DNA of 64,000 nucleotides from Puffinus mauretanicus. Its lineage: Eukaryota > Chordata > Aves > Procellariiformes > Procellariidae. The notes beneath the pieces are model-generated. The model saw only the letters and a list, made by a program, of their open reading frames with translations, was not told where the DNA came from and did no database searches. The DNA lies in NCBI GenBank assembly GCA_023333565.1, contig JAJKFH010000374.1, positions 1,488,001 through 1,552,000 of the forward strand, read 5' to 3'. The translations under genes and the position numbers were made by a program. Positions 46,873 to 59,987 of this stretch are shown here, one piece after another (position 1 is the stretch's first letter; each line of letters opens with the position of its first letter).

Positions 46873-49800
46873 ACGCTTAAGTGCTCCCCCCCCCGCCTCA
46901 GCCTGTGCTCCTTAAGCAAAAGCATGTGTTTTCCTGGCGCGGCTCCCCGGAGGCAGCTCTGCCGGAGCGGAGGGCAGGGGCTGCGGAGGTGACGGCCGCA
47001 CAAGTCTGGGCAAGTCCTGGTTTTTGGCAGGAGCTGGAGTCCTCCCTTTTTTGGGGAGGGGGTGGACTGTGGTCAGTTCGCTTCGCTTCTCCTGCTGCGT
47101 CGCCCGTTTCTCCTCCGCGCATCTGCGGGTGGCGATGCCCACAGCCAAAAGGAGGAGCAAGCTATAGGCATGCGTGGAGTACTTTGATACCCCGGGGCAG
47201 AAGGTGATAAAGGAAAGAATTAATGCTTCAGAGTGATGTTAGTGCCTTGGCTGCCTCTCCCCGTGCCGCCATCGTCTGCGGCTCGTGGGCTGTTGGTAAC
47301 CCTGCTGTGCCTCTTGCTCCCTAGGGTGAGGGCTTGGGGAGGTTGGCATGAAAAAAATGACATTTTATGGGGGAGATGATTTCTTAGGGGGGGATGTCTG
47401 TCTCCGTGCATGGCCTGAAATATCCATGGGATGCTGTGGCTGCGTGAATCTGCCTCGGAGCTCTGCTCACCCCAGTGTGGCCGAGCCCTGCTGCGCGCTG
47501 CCTTCCAGCCGCAGCCGTACCTTCGGCCCCAGCTGCGGGGCTCGGCGCTGGTGTGTTTTTCATGAAGGCTCTTAATCACATACAGGATGTTTCTGTTTGT
47601 TCAAGCAATGAAATCACACAAACAACCCACCCCCAGTTTGGCTTTCGCAGAGCATCGGCTGCTCGACCCAAGTCCTAGGCAGAGCTGGAGCAATCCTCCC
47701 CTCTCCTCCTCCGGTTCTCAACCCGGCAGCGCGGCGAGAGCGCGCCTTTCATGTTGCGGACATGCCCTGGAAAGCCGCCCGGCACTGGGGACGGGATTAG
47801 ATTAGGGCTGGGAGCCGGGGCTGACTCATCGCTGGGGCTCGCGCCTGGCCGAGGCGGCGGCAGCATCTCGCGGGAGCTCGCGGGGAGGCTCGGAGACCTT
47901 GAGCCGGGACCAGGCGGGACCAGCCCCGCGTTTTGGGGGCTGGGTCGCAGGCAGGCTCCATGTGAGCGGCGAAGCCAGCTCGGACCCTCTCCTAAGAAGA
48001 GTGCGGTTGTTTTTTGGGTGGGTTGGAGGTGGGTTGCAGGCTCTGTCTCGTTCCTGGGTGCTGGGGTTGTGTGTTTTTGCATTACCCCACGCACCCAGCC
48101 CCGGATGGGGACATTGCAGACTACCACTGCATCGTCGTCTTTTGTTTCGGTCTTCGTCCCCCGGGGTAGTAAGCGGAAGGAGAGCAGGAGTGCGTCAGGA
48201 TGGATCGAAATAAGAAAAAACCCCTGACTTTTCTCGCCCCTGTTGCGCGCATCGGTCCCATTGCTGCCGTTTCCATGGCAAAGCAGCAGGCCCGTAACCC
48301 AGCCCGCCCCGTGCTCCTCGCCGTTTGGAGGAGCAAAAATCCTCGGAGACGATGAGAATAATTTAACAAGCCATTAACAAGAGCGGGGGAAAACACCGGA
48401 GGAGCTGGAGCAGGGTCGGGGCGGGGGCGCGGGGAGGCAGGGCTGGTTTTTGGCAGGGAGCGGGTCACGTTGGCAGCCTGCTCGCCTCGCCTTAGATGTG
48501 TTATGAAGTTTTGGAGGTTGCTTGAAAAGTGTCTGGGGAGCGATGGCGAGCCAAGCGGGCCATGGGCCAGCTCGCAGCTAAACATGTTGTTGTGTAAAAT
48601 TGCAGTCAATTAATTTAAGACCTGCCAATTTCAACTGCAAAGCACTAGGAGGTTCTGTCAAGTTTTCAATGGAATAAAAAGGGGGAAGGGGTATTAGTTT
48701 TCAGCACTTGGAAGGGCAAATAGTGATCCTCTGCCTGATCCTGCAAAGCACCTTCTTCTCTCTCTGCTACTTTTGGTTGCGGTAGAGTTGCCGCCACTGA
48801 TGTTAAAAGTCCTTCTGGCATGTGCCATCAGGGCTGACTTGGCTGAAGGATGGCAGCCAGAGCCCGGCGAGGCACTGGTTTCAGGGCCTGGGGAGGCACT
48901 GGCCGCGGGGGGATGACCCAGTCCCATTTGGCTTTGCAGTACTTCTCCTCCATAGTCCTGTCCTGCCCTCTCCGGCATCCCAAGGTGGTCTTCCCCAAAC
49001 CTATCTGATCCTGCAAGACTGGCCTGATCCTTGGCATGTTGGGCAGCGTGCTGGCTGTCTGAAATAGAGGAGGAGCTGGAAAATGCTCAGGGCAAGCCCA
49101 AGAGATGCCCCGCAGCCCCTGCGTGCAGCCCTGGAGTTCGGAGCGATCATTCATGATGGGGTGCATAGGCTGGTACCCACCATGCAAGAAGACAACCTGC
49201 CCCGGAGAGCTGACAGCCAGGTGGGCACAGTGGCTGAACCCCAAAAAGGCTCACCCCCCCTTCCGTGGTGGCAGCAGCATGGTGCTGCTCTGCGCAGAGC
49301 CCCTCTCTCTGGATGTGCCCCCCGCCAGCTACTCCCTGTGCCCGTCATCCTCTCGTGCCACAGTCCCCACCTCTGGTAAGGGGACCCTGGCTGGAAATTC
49401 TGGCTGGTGTTTCGCTGTGTTTGTGGCAACCTTCATTAGAAACGCGTTTCCTGCGTTCTGGAGAGTGTGTTTGTACGTGCATCTGCGAGCTGGCTTTTTC
49501 TTGATTCCCCCCGCCCCGCCGTTACTTTTTTCTTGTTTTACAGCTTAATGAAACTTCTGAGAAAGTGCAGCTCTGCTTGTGAGTAAGAGTCATGAGACTG
49601 GCGGGGTGAACCGGCTTTGGCTGTTTCCCTTGGGCAGTGGTGGGGCTGAGCTCCTTTTCGGGGCTGCTTCTGCTGGGGACTTGTGCCTCTCTGGCTGTGC
49701 CTCAGCTCTCCCCTGTCCTTATCCCAACTTGCTTTGCCATCTCCAAAACCACCGTAGCTTAGATTTACACACACGTGTGCATGCGTGTGTCTGTCCTTTC

Positions 49801-50739
49801 CACGGTCTCATCCCTGGGCTTTTGCTGTAGCCTCTGCCATCACGGCTCTGTGTCCCCAGGACACCTTCTCCAACCGCTGTCGCTTTCTGATTTGCCACCG
49901 AAGGCTGCAAAACCGCCTCTCCCAGACTCCTGGGGCTCTGAACCAGCGGTGTACCCCACCACATGCTGGTGTTTTGTGCTTTTCTGTGCAAGGGCTTTGC
50001 TCTGGCTTCAGCGCTTGCATGTGCGCTGGAGCCACTGCACGTCCTGGCGGGGCTGCAGGCTCGCTGCTCCTCCTTGCTGGGAGGAGAAGGGATTTGGAGG
50101 TAGGTACCTCGAGAGCCGGGCTCTGCCGTGTAGGCACCGCCGTCAGCAGACTTCCCCAGAATATATTTAGGGTAATTTCCTCCTGCTTTGCTGGGAGCTT
50201 GTTAATATTTCACTGGGACACAGGGGCAGCCTGCAAAGCCCGCACTTCAAAGGAGGGCAGCTTTCAACAGCTTTGGGCTTAGCTTTCGGTTTCCCCAGCT
50301 TTTGCTATAACTCGTTCTGTGGTTTTAAAAATAGGTAACAAACCACCCAGCAGGCGTGAGAAAGCCCGGGCAAAGCCCAGCAGGCTGGCCATCGGCTTGC
50401 GGAGCCGGGTTGTGGCTCTGGTGTCTGCTCAGCTCTGCTCTTGCTGCTCTGGCATTTGGGGAAAAAAATGTAAATTCAGTATAGTTAAGGGTGAAGGACT
50501 ATGTGGGTGCCTTCTGAGTCTGCTTGGGTTTGAGTGGCTGGGAGAGATCCAGCGCAGCCCGGTTGTGTCCTCGTGCCACTGGCCCGGTGCTTAGGCAGGG
50601 CTCGCAGGTGGGCTGAGGTGGGTTTCCATTCCCGGCAAAGAGCTTTTTGGGAACAACTTTTGGGGTTTTCGGGGAATTACTTTTGCCTGATCCTGGACTC
50701 CACAAGTTGGACCAGGATTGGCCCTTCAGGAGCAATAAC

Positions 50740-51060
50740 AGAAGAATTACTGCATTGCATGGGCGTCTTTATGTGTTTTTTAAACCGTGCCTCCTAATTA
50801 TAAATAATGGTTGTGATACGAGATATGATTATGATGGATGGTGATTCTGTATTCCGTGTGCATTAGCGGTTTTAACCTTGCCGAGGTAATTATGTCTCAT
50901 TTCAAATTCTGATACTATTTATTTGAGGTAGGGGACTGGGAATTTAATTTCTACTGCTTTGTCTTTTAGTATTGTTATTATTTGAAAAGGATACCGTTGC
51001 AAAATTGTTTTTTAATCATTCCCTCCAGTTGGCAGCACCAGTTCATTAATATTTTCGGGG
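50740..51060. promoter_or_regulatory. AT-rich island in intron 3, candidate regulatory element
   Basis: This is about 320 bases of AT-rich, non-repetitive sequence with cores such as CCTAATTATAA, GGTAATTATG and GAATTTAATTTC. It contrasts sharply with the surrounding GC-rich intron. Sequences of this size and texture in introns of axon-guidance genes are often conserved enhancers; here that is inference. Confidence 0.3.
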
Positions 51061-51349
51061 CCCGTGCGGGGTTGTTTTGGAGATGTTTGTAAAGGTAGAT
51101 GTTTTGGAGGAATGTGAAGCTGAGGGCCGGTGTATAGGAGAGGAGCTTCTCCTTCGAGAGACCTGTGTGCATCCCCCTGACTTTGGTCTTCCCAAAGCAG
51201 CTGTCTTTGGCCTTTTGCACTAGTTGCTGCTCTTGACCTTCGTGTCTCCGCCAGCCTGGGCTCCCTCCTCGCACGAGGTCTCCGGGGGGTCCGGGCAGGA
51301 GCAGGCAGGGCCGAGCCATCGTCCTGCCCGCCCCTCTCACTGTCTTTGA

Positions 51350-51485
51350 CGGCACGTTTAATTAAAAACCACATCAACCCAAAGATTGTGCACGTGGTCC
51401 TTAATCAGTTTGAAGTCTCTGTGAGAATAAAGTAATTATACTACTCGTTTGGTTACAGTAATTAAAACTTTAATTAACATCATTT
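51350..51485. promoter_or_regulatory. Homeodomain-motif-rich island in intron 3
   Basis: About 135 bases contain GTTTAATTAAAAACC, CCTTAATCAG, AAGTAATTATAC, CAGTAATTAAAAC and CTTTAATTAAC: at least four TAATTA/TTAATTAA-type cores in quick succession. Of the islands in this window it is the densest in LHX/homeobox-type motifs. No open frame or repeat family fits. Confidence 0.35.
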
Positions 51486-52739
51486 CCCACCCCTTGGCCT
51501 CCCTCTACAGATATTCAGGCGTGCGATGGGTGCCTGCCAGGGTTGCATCTCAGGATAAAGCTGTTTATCCGGGGGCTGTCTGCCCGTCCCCATCTCCGCT
51601 CCCTCCAGCATTGGGCCAGTGAGGTCTGACCGCGCTTGCTGCTTGCCTGTCTCTCGCCGGGCTGCTGGGCGCCATCCCCGGCTGGGAGCAGCTCCTTGGC
51701 CACGGCACTGGCAAGTCGCGGCGGGTGGCAAGTGGCTTGAGGTCCCCTGGCAGCGGTGGGGATGGTGACGGGTGTTCCTCAAAGATCTTCTGAGAACTTG
51801 GTTTTGAATGCGGCGTACGCTCTGGTCTGGTCTTAGAAGAGCTGGGCTTTCAGGGAGCAGCCCCGCGTGCCTGGGGGTCCTTTATTTAGAATTAGCTGGG
51901 CTCTTCGCTTCCCATCACACAGACCTGCAAAAGCCGGGGTTACAACAATTTGCAGCCGGGTGCTGTGGCACCTGGAAAGCTCCGGGTGGGCTCCAGCCCC
52001 CCTGCACCCCAGTTTACCTCCCGCGTGAGCCCTGCAGTCGCTGTCACGCTCTGCAGATGGGACCCGGCGCTCCCCGGCAGCCTGGAGAAGGGATTGCTGC
52101 CTGGAGAAGCGGGGTGGGGAGTTCTGCATCAGTGCCAAAGGAAATCCATGCCATGTAAAACCTGAGCTCTTAAATATCTCGAGCAGCATCCTTGGGGAAA
52201 GCAATCTCTATATTTAAATCTTCTCAGTCTCTCCTTCGAAATTGCTCCTATCCGCAGACTGAAGAGCCTAATTTTCATCCTGGTTTTGAACGAGAGCCCA
52301 CTGCAGAGAAGTGGTTTTCATCTCTCCAAGTTCTGCACGGTGGGGAGCCACGGCCCCATAGGTTTCCCCTGGCTTTTTGGAGATGCGGAGAAGGGTGTAA
52401 TGTAGCCGGGGATGCGGCTCTCGGGGTCAGAGATGCTGTAGGAGGGCCCAAGATTTAGGGTGTGGGAACGAAGCCTTAAAATGCAAACAAAAGGTGAAAG
52501 CAGGGAATTTTAGCAAACACGTCAAGAGCTCAAGGTGGAGCAAGCGAGAGGGTCTGAGTGTATTTGAAGCAAAATATTTGCAGGCGCCCTCCATTGCACT
52601 GAGCCCGAAGCCAGGCTTAGCTATCTGTTATCGCCGGGAACACTGAGCGTGGAGCAGTGGAATATTTCTCCTCTAATCTTGGAGGTGCTTATGTTTGGAG
52701 CAGAGACTGTTTCGGGAGGAAAGGCAGAGCCTGGAGTTT

Positions 52740-52960
52740 TGATCACGGCGTGTCAATAGCGGAGATGTTAATCTAAAAAGAAAAAAAAAAAAAAAGCATG
52801 ACTGTAACTTTCCACCTCCTCCTGATGCCATGGCTTGCGTTCCCATGAAGTACATCATGCAATGTATGATTTTGTCGTTGAATTTGTAAGAGATTCTCCA
52901 TGTCCAGTCCTGCTGCCTGTGCTGGATGTTAATATTTAATGTTGTTACTGTGCTCTGCAG
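52740..52960. promoter_or_regulatory. AT-rich island with poly-A run, candidate regulatory element
   Basis: An A-run of about 16 near 52780-52795 is followed by mixed-composition AT-rich sequence including GATGTTAATATTTAATG near 52925. No retroposon body precedes the A-run convincingly. It is annotated as a candidate regulatory or low-complexity region. Confidence 0.2.
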
Positions 52961-55900
52961 TATTTAGACCCTGATCTTTGTTGCTTATCAGCTTTTCCTG
53001 GGCAGTCTGGTGTGATTTGTCCATGGAGATAAAACACCAGGACAGCCCAGAGCTGCGGTAACAAGAGGCCTGATCGGTAGGAAGGGATCAAAGCCGGTGT
53101 TAAACGGGTGAAGTGGAATCCCCCCTGTGCAGTCAGTGTTGTCCTTCTCTCTGGGTGGAGATGAATGGGCAGCAGATTTAGTTCCTATTATATCCCCCTT
53201 GCTGCAATGTATTGCTGCAGCAAACGGCTTTCGGCTTGTACACCGTGGAAGTAACGGCTGGTGCACTTACGCGGCCGGAGCTGAATGGATTGGGAGCTGC
53301 TGAGATGCTGTTGCAGAAGGCTTTGGAGTTTGTGGCGTTATGCTGTGGGATGTAGGGCTCCAGAGGGAATCTGATGGATGGATCAATCCAGATGCAAGCC
53401 ATGGTGCCCTGCACAGCAGCCCGGGAGGGCTGCACAGGCTGCCCCACCGAAACGGGGGTTTGGCTGGCGCTGAATCTGCGCGTGGGGCTGCTGGTGTGGG
53501 CGCTGGGGTGGGAGGGGACCCGACCACGGGGGTACCCTGAAGCAGACCTTCCCCTCGGGGTCTGTCCCTCCACAGCCTCCCCTGCGTGGGCTTTTCCTGC
53601 CGCTGGCTCCTCTGTTTGCAAGACTGACGGTCCCTACCTTGTCCTCAGGCAGCTCCTGTCTTGCTGCTGTGTTGTTTTAGGGACCAGGAAGGAAACAGCT
53701 ATTTTCCTGGAGCCGAGGGGGAAGGAAGGATCCAGCTGATCTCCAGCTGTGCTGCAGCCCCAGGAGCCTGTCCTTCCTCCCCGCTGCATCCTTGGCGAAG
53801 CCCCGCTGCCTCCTCCCTGCCTTTTGGGATTCCCTGATGGAGATCTGGAAAGGGAGCATCCCCATCGCCGCTGGCAGGCAGCAGGGGTTTGAGACCCTGG
53901 CCGTAGGCATGTTCCAAGCGATGTGGAGGGCTAGAGTGGTGGGACAAGCCCTCAGCGTTCTGTTAGGGTTATCTTGGTCTAGTTGCATGGTCAGAAGTGC
54001 AGTGAGGCTCATGAGGGGGGACTTATGCTGTCCTGTTGAGCTAAACAGCATTGTTAGGAGGAAAATAAGTGGTGCTTCAGATTTGCAGGAGAAATAGCAA
54101 CTTCTAAGCTATGAGGAGGCTGGGGATGGCGGCTCTGGGTCTGTTCTGCTCGCCAGCCAGGGCGATGGGCTGTGCATCGTAGGAGACCGGCAGCCAAGGG
54201 TCCAGGCTGGTCCCCATGGGACAGAAGGATATGGTCTCCTTGGAGGAGCTGGTGCCTTGGCAGTGAAGGGATGGCTTTTGTTTGGAAAACTGAGTACTGA
54301 GCCCTTCAGGCGAGAGCTTTCTTCCCAGGGAGTTCTCTGGGACGTTTAGGTATTAACTCACCCCAGGCTGGTCACGTGCAGTCCGAGTCCCGTGGGAGCC
54401 GGGAAGGTGACACATTGCCATGGCTTCAGCGCGCCCGGGGCCTGCTGGGACGCTTGGGATGCCTACAGTAATTAATAAACGGGGAAAAAAATAATCTGTA
54501 TTTCTATGATGTGCTCTGCCCTTCACTGCTGTCACCCAGGGCTTTTTTCTACACGGAGGGGAACAGTGGGATGCAGCGAGAAGGTCCCCATCTCATTTTG
54601 CCGTGTGTTTTTTCTGCCCTTACCTTCCATTTTGCAGGGCTGAAATTCCTTCCCCATCCGTTACCGGGCTCTCCGACCTCCACAGCTCCCTCCTCTCTTC
54701 CCGTGCCTTGAGAAACAGCGGGACTGGCTTACCTGCCTGTGCTCCCCTCCCTCGAGAGGGACGTGTCTGTGGTGAGGTGCCAGTGCTGGGGTTTTGTGTG
54801 CATTTACACTGGAGAGGGCACAGCCGGGTGCAGGCGCCGTGCTGCTGGAGGGGTAGTTTTGAGATGCTCCATCGCACCCTCCCCGAGGAACTGATGCCCC
54901 AGCAGCTGCTGCGCTGCCCCCAGGGACGCCCCGGAGCTCCCGTCGGTTCTCTTTAGCCGTGAAGCGCCTCGGAGGTAAAGCCCTTGTATCGCATCCGGAG
55001 CGCGCGGGTTCAGTGGCTGCACGCACACTCTGTGCACAGGTTATTTTGCATCCCCGTTGCTCAGCCGAGGGATGGCAGAGACTGAGGACTGCCACCCTGC
55101 TGGGTCACGGCATTGCGCGGAGGGGTCCCTGAGTTCCCTTGTCCTCTGCACGCTCTTCCCCGTGCCGCTTGGCAGCTGCCAGCGCCTCCCGCCCAGTCCC
55201 CGCCAGCCCCCAGGGCAGAGGCTGCCCATCGATTCGCTTGTCAGGGGCCCCCCCTCTGACCGCCTCAGCCCTGAGCGATGCTGATTGGGAAATAATTGCA
55301 ATAATAATAGAGATATTTTGCTCCTGAGTGACTAGACGATACAAACCGGGCGCTGAGCCAGGAGAGTTTTGAAGGGCAAAGCTGGGAAATCAATGGCTCG
55401 AGACCGCCCGAGCAGCCGTGGGGCCGTGGGCTGGTGGGGGGACGGTGATGGGACCTGGGGCTTTGCTGGGAAGGGAGCAGGGCAAGTGCCTTAACCCGTC
55501 CCACGCCGTGTGGCTCCCAGTGCAGGGGTGCTTGTAATTCCTCCTCCCGCTTCGTTGCCTCCATCAGTCCCTCCTGCACCCGGGTTTGACTCCAGGGAAG
55601 GCACTGCTCCTGCACGGCGCCCTGGCACTCGCTCCCTCTTTCCAGCAGTTCGGTTTTGGTACAGAAAGATTGAAAAGATTTTTCTGACAGTGTTTTAGTT
55701 CTGTCAAAATTGCTGGAGTGGTGTGTTGGGCTGTACTTCCCCGTCCTGCTGATGGAGCAATGCGGGCAGCCCTGGTCAGGGGAGGTTTTGGGAAGGTATG
55801 CAGATGGTGGGTGAGGGGCCGGCCAGTGCTGTGCCGTGCCGCGTGTGCTGGTGCTGGTCTGGCTGGCTGTGCTGAGCTTGGCGTGGGGGAGCACCGCTCG

Positions 55901-58559
55901 TGTGGGTGGCTGAACAAGAGGAAAAGATGGAAATGAGTTTGAGTGAAAGAAAAAGGTAGTTGAAGAGTTTTGGGGAAGGTGGTGCTGTGTTTCACGGTCC
56001 TGCTGGGCAGGGTCACCCCGCTGGCTCCCCCCCTTTCCCCTCTCTCCTATGGCAAACCCCAGTGCCTTCACCCAATTCCCACCCCACCTCCCCGGAGAGG
56101 TGCAGTGAGTGCATCTGTCCTCAGCCCGCATGGCCAAGCTCGGGATACCGCACCGGTAATAACGTGGGCTTCGAAACTGGTTAGATTAACTGGTGTCATA
56201 TCTGTCAGTGTCGGCAAGTTGCTGGCATTTGTTGCTGTTATGAGTATTGATTTAGATTAAGTATCTCCTTGTTTTTTGCTTTATTATACTGATATAATTA
56301 AAGTCCCAATATTCTCCGGCTCAGGGCGATGTCAGGCCCGGGACGAAAGCCTTGGTTATATTCATCTTCATAAAGTGAATGGGTTTCCCTGAATGGAAGA
56401 AGGCAGCTCATCTCACCCCTTTCCCTCGGCGGGTTAGCGATGAGGCAGGAGCATCCCAGCCCCGTGCGAGGGGCTGGTGAAACCTCCTCCCCGTGGAGGA
56501 GGCCGGGAGGACGGTACCCACCTCCGTGGGGCCCTGGCGTGCCGGGTTTGAGCAGCAGGCAGCTGCCTGCCCGTCTGGGAGGAGGCATGTGTCTGATCCG
56601 CACCCGGCTGGTGCATTCCTGCGGGGGCAGCTGGCGGGGCGACGGGGACGGTGGCCAGCCGGGAGGAGCGGTGGTAGCCAGGGTGCCGGCTGCCAGCCCG
56701 CCCCGCATAGCTGGGATGTTTCTGCAGGGCTGTCCTGTCCCCAGCCCCGGGTGCGAGCCCCTGGGGGATGCATCCCCAAAACCCTGGCTGTGCCCTCACC
56801 CGTACCCTTTTGGCTGGGTGCGCTGCTTGGTGAGCCCTGGTAAAGCACGTCTGGGGCTCTCCTGGTGGTGATTTTCTCAATGCCTGAGCAAAACCGGAGG
56901 CGTATCCTCGTCCCCCTGGACGCCGAAGTTTGGTAACCTGCAATACAGCGGGAGGGAGCAGGAGCCACCGCCTCCTCCCTACCCCTCCTCCCTGCTCTTG
57001 CACGCTGGTGCCCCCCTCTCCAGCAGCACCCAGCCCCCCCATCCCCATCAGCTGTGCCCCCCAGAAACAGCTGATGCCACAGCCCCGCAGCTGCTCCCAG
57101 ACCCGGATTTCACTGGGCAGCCCCTGCACCTTCCCGGTGTGGGGTGGGGGAGAGGAGTGCATCCCCCCCGAAAGCAGCTGATCCAGGAACTTCATTTTAA
57201 ACCCCTCACCCTCCTTTGGAAACCGGAGAGGGGCATGCAGGCAGCAGCTGCCGGCACTGCTGGTCCCCGGGGGCATGGCTGGTGGAGGGGCAGCTGATGT
57301 CCCCATCCCCATGCCGCCTGCTGCCTTGGGGTGAGCCCAGGCCACGTGCCGGGAGGGGCTGTGCAGGCTGGCACCTCGGGGGGGTCACTCTTGCCCGCCA
57401 GCCCCCCCCGGCTGGACACGGAATACTCCCTTTCTGGCTGTAGGCTCGTTGGCGCGGTGTTGTGTGACGGTACCCAGCAGCTGTCACCTCTGCCCCAGGG
57501 TGGCCGGGCCACATGGATCCTCTATTGCCTCCAGGAGGTGGCCGCATGGTTTGGGGGTCAGCTCTGCCAGGACCAGCTCCTCCCCTGGTTATGTTTGCTC
57601 TGTCCTGTGCCCGTTGGGCAAAATCAAAGCAGAATGCTGGGGTGTTAGCACGGCCCTGCTCCCGTGGAGGGGGGATGCGCACCCACTGGTTTGGGTGCGG
57701 GAGCCCGGGGCTTCGGTGGTGCCTGAGCTGTGAGCACCAGTGGCATGGGAAGGGGAAGGTTTTGGTCCCGGGGCTGGGCTCTGCTTTCTGCACACGTCAA
57801 AGCTTTTTCCTCCTCCCAACTCAGGGACGTGCTGCAGAGCTGCTCACCGGCAAGAGGATGGGCAGGAGGGGACCAGGGTGTGGGCGAAGGTGGGACAGGG
57901 ACCTCGATCCGGCATCCTCTCCTCGCAGCCCTGTCTCGTCCCCCCGGCTCAGTCTCTGTCCTCGATGGACATCCCTGGGGCTGGGGGACTCTCCGCTTCC
58001 CCCAGTGAGTGTTGGGAGGGAAGGGGGGAGGCTTTGAAATGCGCTCCCGTAAATAAGCCCTTCTTTGGCGTTGCCCGTCAGTGCTGCGCGAGCCCTGTGG
58101 AACTGGAAAGGGTCCCCGTGAAAAGGCTGCGGAGCGTGTTTCAGGCAGATAAGTCCCTGGCTTTGAAGTGTGGCAGGTGGGCAAAAGCGCCCTTCTCTTG
58201 TAGCTGCTGCCAGCCGCAGTGAATTAATCACAGCCCTGGATAGATAAGAGTACAAAATATGGCTGAGCACTACTTCTGCCCAGAGGAGGGGTCTGCAGGG
58301 GACCGCTTGGCACCGAGGATGGGGGCTTGAGAGCCCGAAGGGGAGCGAGATGGAGGGCTGGGGTGGGAGAGCCCCGCGGGGGGACCGGCTGCAGGGCAGT
58401 GAAGGGCCCCCCTCTTTCCAGCAGTGGGCTTGGGGGGTGTCCCCTGCAGTGAGACCAGGTCTCTTGGTGACCCTCCACATGTGCCCCCGAGAGCTTGTTT
58501 TCCGTCCCGTGGGGAGCCGGTGGCCCACCCCAGCACCCCCAGGGCCCTGGCCAGAAACG

Positions 58560-58860
58560 GCCCGATCCAATATCGGGGGAGGTTTCGATGTGATCCCAAG
58601 AGCGAGATTAAGACACAAACGAGGTCAAATGCCGTATTTCTTAAAGAACTTTTATTATCAAAAGTAAAAATTAGTAGCAATAAGATAGATCAGAACAAAG
58701 ATAGAAATCAAGCAAGCGTTCGGGATAGAGTTGCAAGAATAGTCACCACCATGGATCCGCGGCGTCCCGGGGGTCCAAGTCTTTCGGTGTTTCGGCGGCG
58801 GGTGGTTGTGGCGGGGTTGGCAGTGGTCGATCGCTCCGCACGTTAAATCCGAAAGCAGCC
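58560..58860 (-). mobile_element. Probable endogenous retrovirus LTR fragment (antisense)
   Basis: Read on the minus strand, the segment has a GC-rich upstream part, then CCATGGTGGTGACTATTC, an AT-rich part ending in a polyadenylation signal AATAAA (plus-strand 58651-58656), and then a U5-like stretch (AAATACGGCATTTGACC, GTGTCTTAATCTCGC). This order of U3-like sequence, AATAAA and a short R/U5 is typical of avian retroviral LTRs. I see no gag, pol or env frame and no second LTR, so it would be a solo or truncated LTR. The outer edges are uncertain and the family is not named. Confidence 0.5.
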
Positions 58861-59987
58861 TTGGCATGTCTGCAGCTGCCTTCCCTCTCCGGCTGTGCTT
58901 CCCCCCTCTCCGCCTGGCATCCCTGGCCCGCGCTGAGCTGTAAAGCCCCGACATCCGCCGCTGTCCTCCTCCGGACCCGCTGCCAGCGCTGGGAGCGCTG
59001 GGTGGATGCCAGGTCACGGCTGCTGCCCTTTGTTCCTCTCATCGCCCGTCTTTCCAAAAGGCAGCCCTGGGGAGATGCTCCTCTCTGCCTTGAGCCCGTT
59101 GCTGGTGGCCATAAGGACGTCGAGAGGTTTTCCCCTTGGTGGTTTGGTGAGCAGCAGTCTGGCAGTGGTTATGGCAGTGGGGAGGTGCCTCCTCACCTGG
59201 ACGAGCCTGCAGGGCATCTTGCCCAGGAGGGCAAGCGTGCTGCAATGGAAGGAGCCGTCTCTCCTCTGATGTGTTGTCTCTGCCCTCCTGGTGCTTTTGC
59301 TTCCCCTTGCCTTTCACATGGGTTTCAGGTCCCAACCTTGTCTTGTACAGCTCCTCAGGGCTTCACTAGCACTGCCTGTGGTGGGGCCTGGGCCCTGCAG
59401 AAGCTTCTGGATGCTCCAGCATCATGGTTTGTAAAGGAGAGCCGAGCTTTGGAGGGAGCATCGGGCTCGAGGCAGCAGCAGGACCGGCTGGTGCTGTTGT
59501 CCGGCCGTGACCCTGCACCACTGCACGCTTGTTAGCAAGGCGATGTGCTCTCCTCCAAAACCTGTATGGGATGGCAACTCCCTTCTCCAGCCAAGACAAG
59601 ACCATCCCCAGGAACCCTCTCTGGGCCTCCTGAGGGAGGGCTTTGCCTCTGCCCAGCCGGGGCGTGCTGTGCGCGGTCACTCATTACACCAGGTGTCCGG
59701 GGGTTGAAGCGTTGCATGCTCTCCTTTCCCTCATCGTTCCTTTGCGGGGGTCCTCCACGGCTGGCCTGGGAGGCGAGGGCCCCTCGGAAAGGTGAGACGC
59801 CTTTGCATCACCTTGCACTGCCTCCCCCAGCCCGCTCGGCTTCTGGGGGACCAGGTCTTTAACCCTTCCCTCTTCAGAGTGAGGTTGTGCTGGGTGCTCG
59901 CCGCGTGGGGTGGGCTCCTCGCTTGGGTGGGGAGGGCGTGCGTGTGGGTTTCTGGCAGAGCAGCCTCCGGGCTTGCTTTGAGACGAC

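Noticed and set aside
48720..49380. Stretch with recurrent TGATCCTGCAA words and a 98-codon frame (49083-49379)
   Set aside because: The repeated word is short, the frame has no family resemblance, and no acceptor/donor pair in plexin phase is evident.
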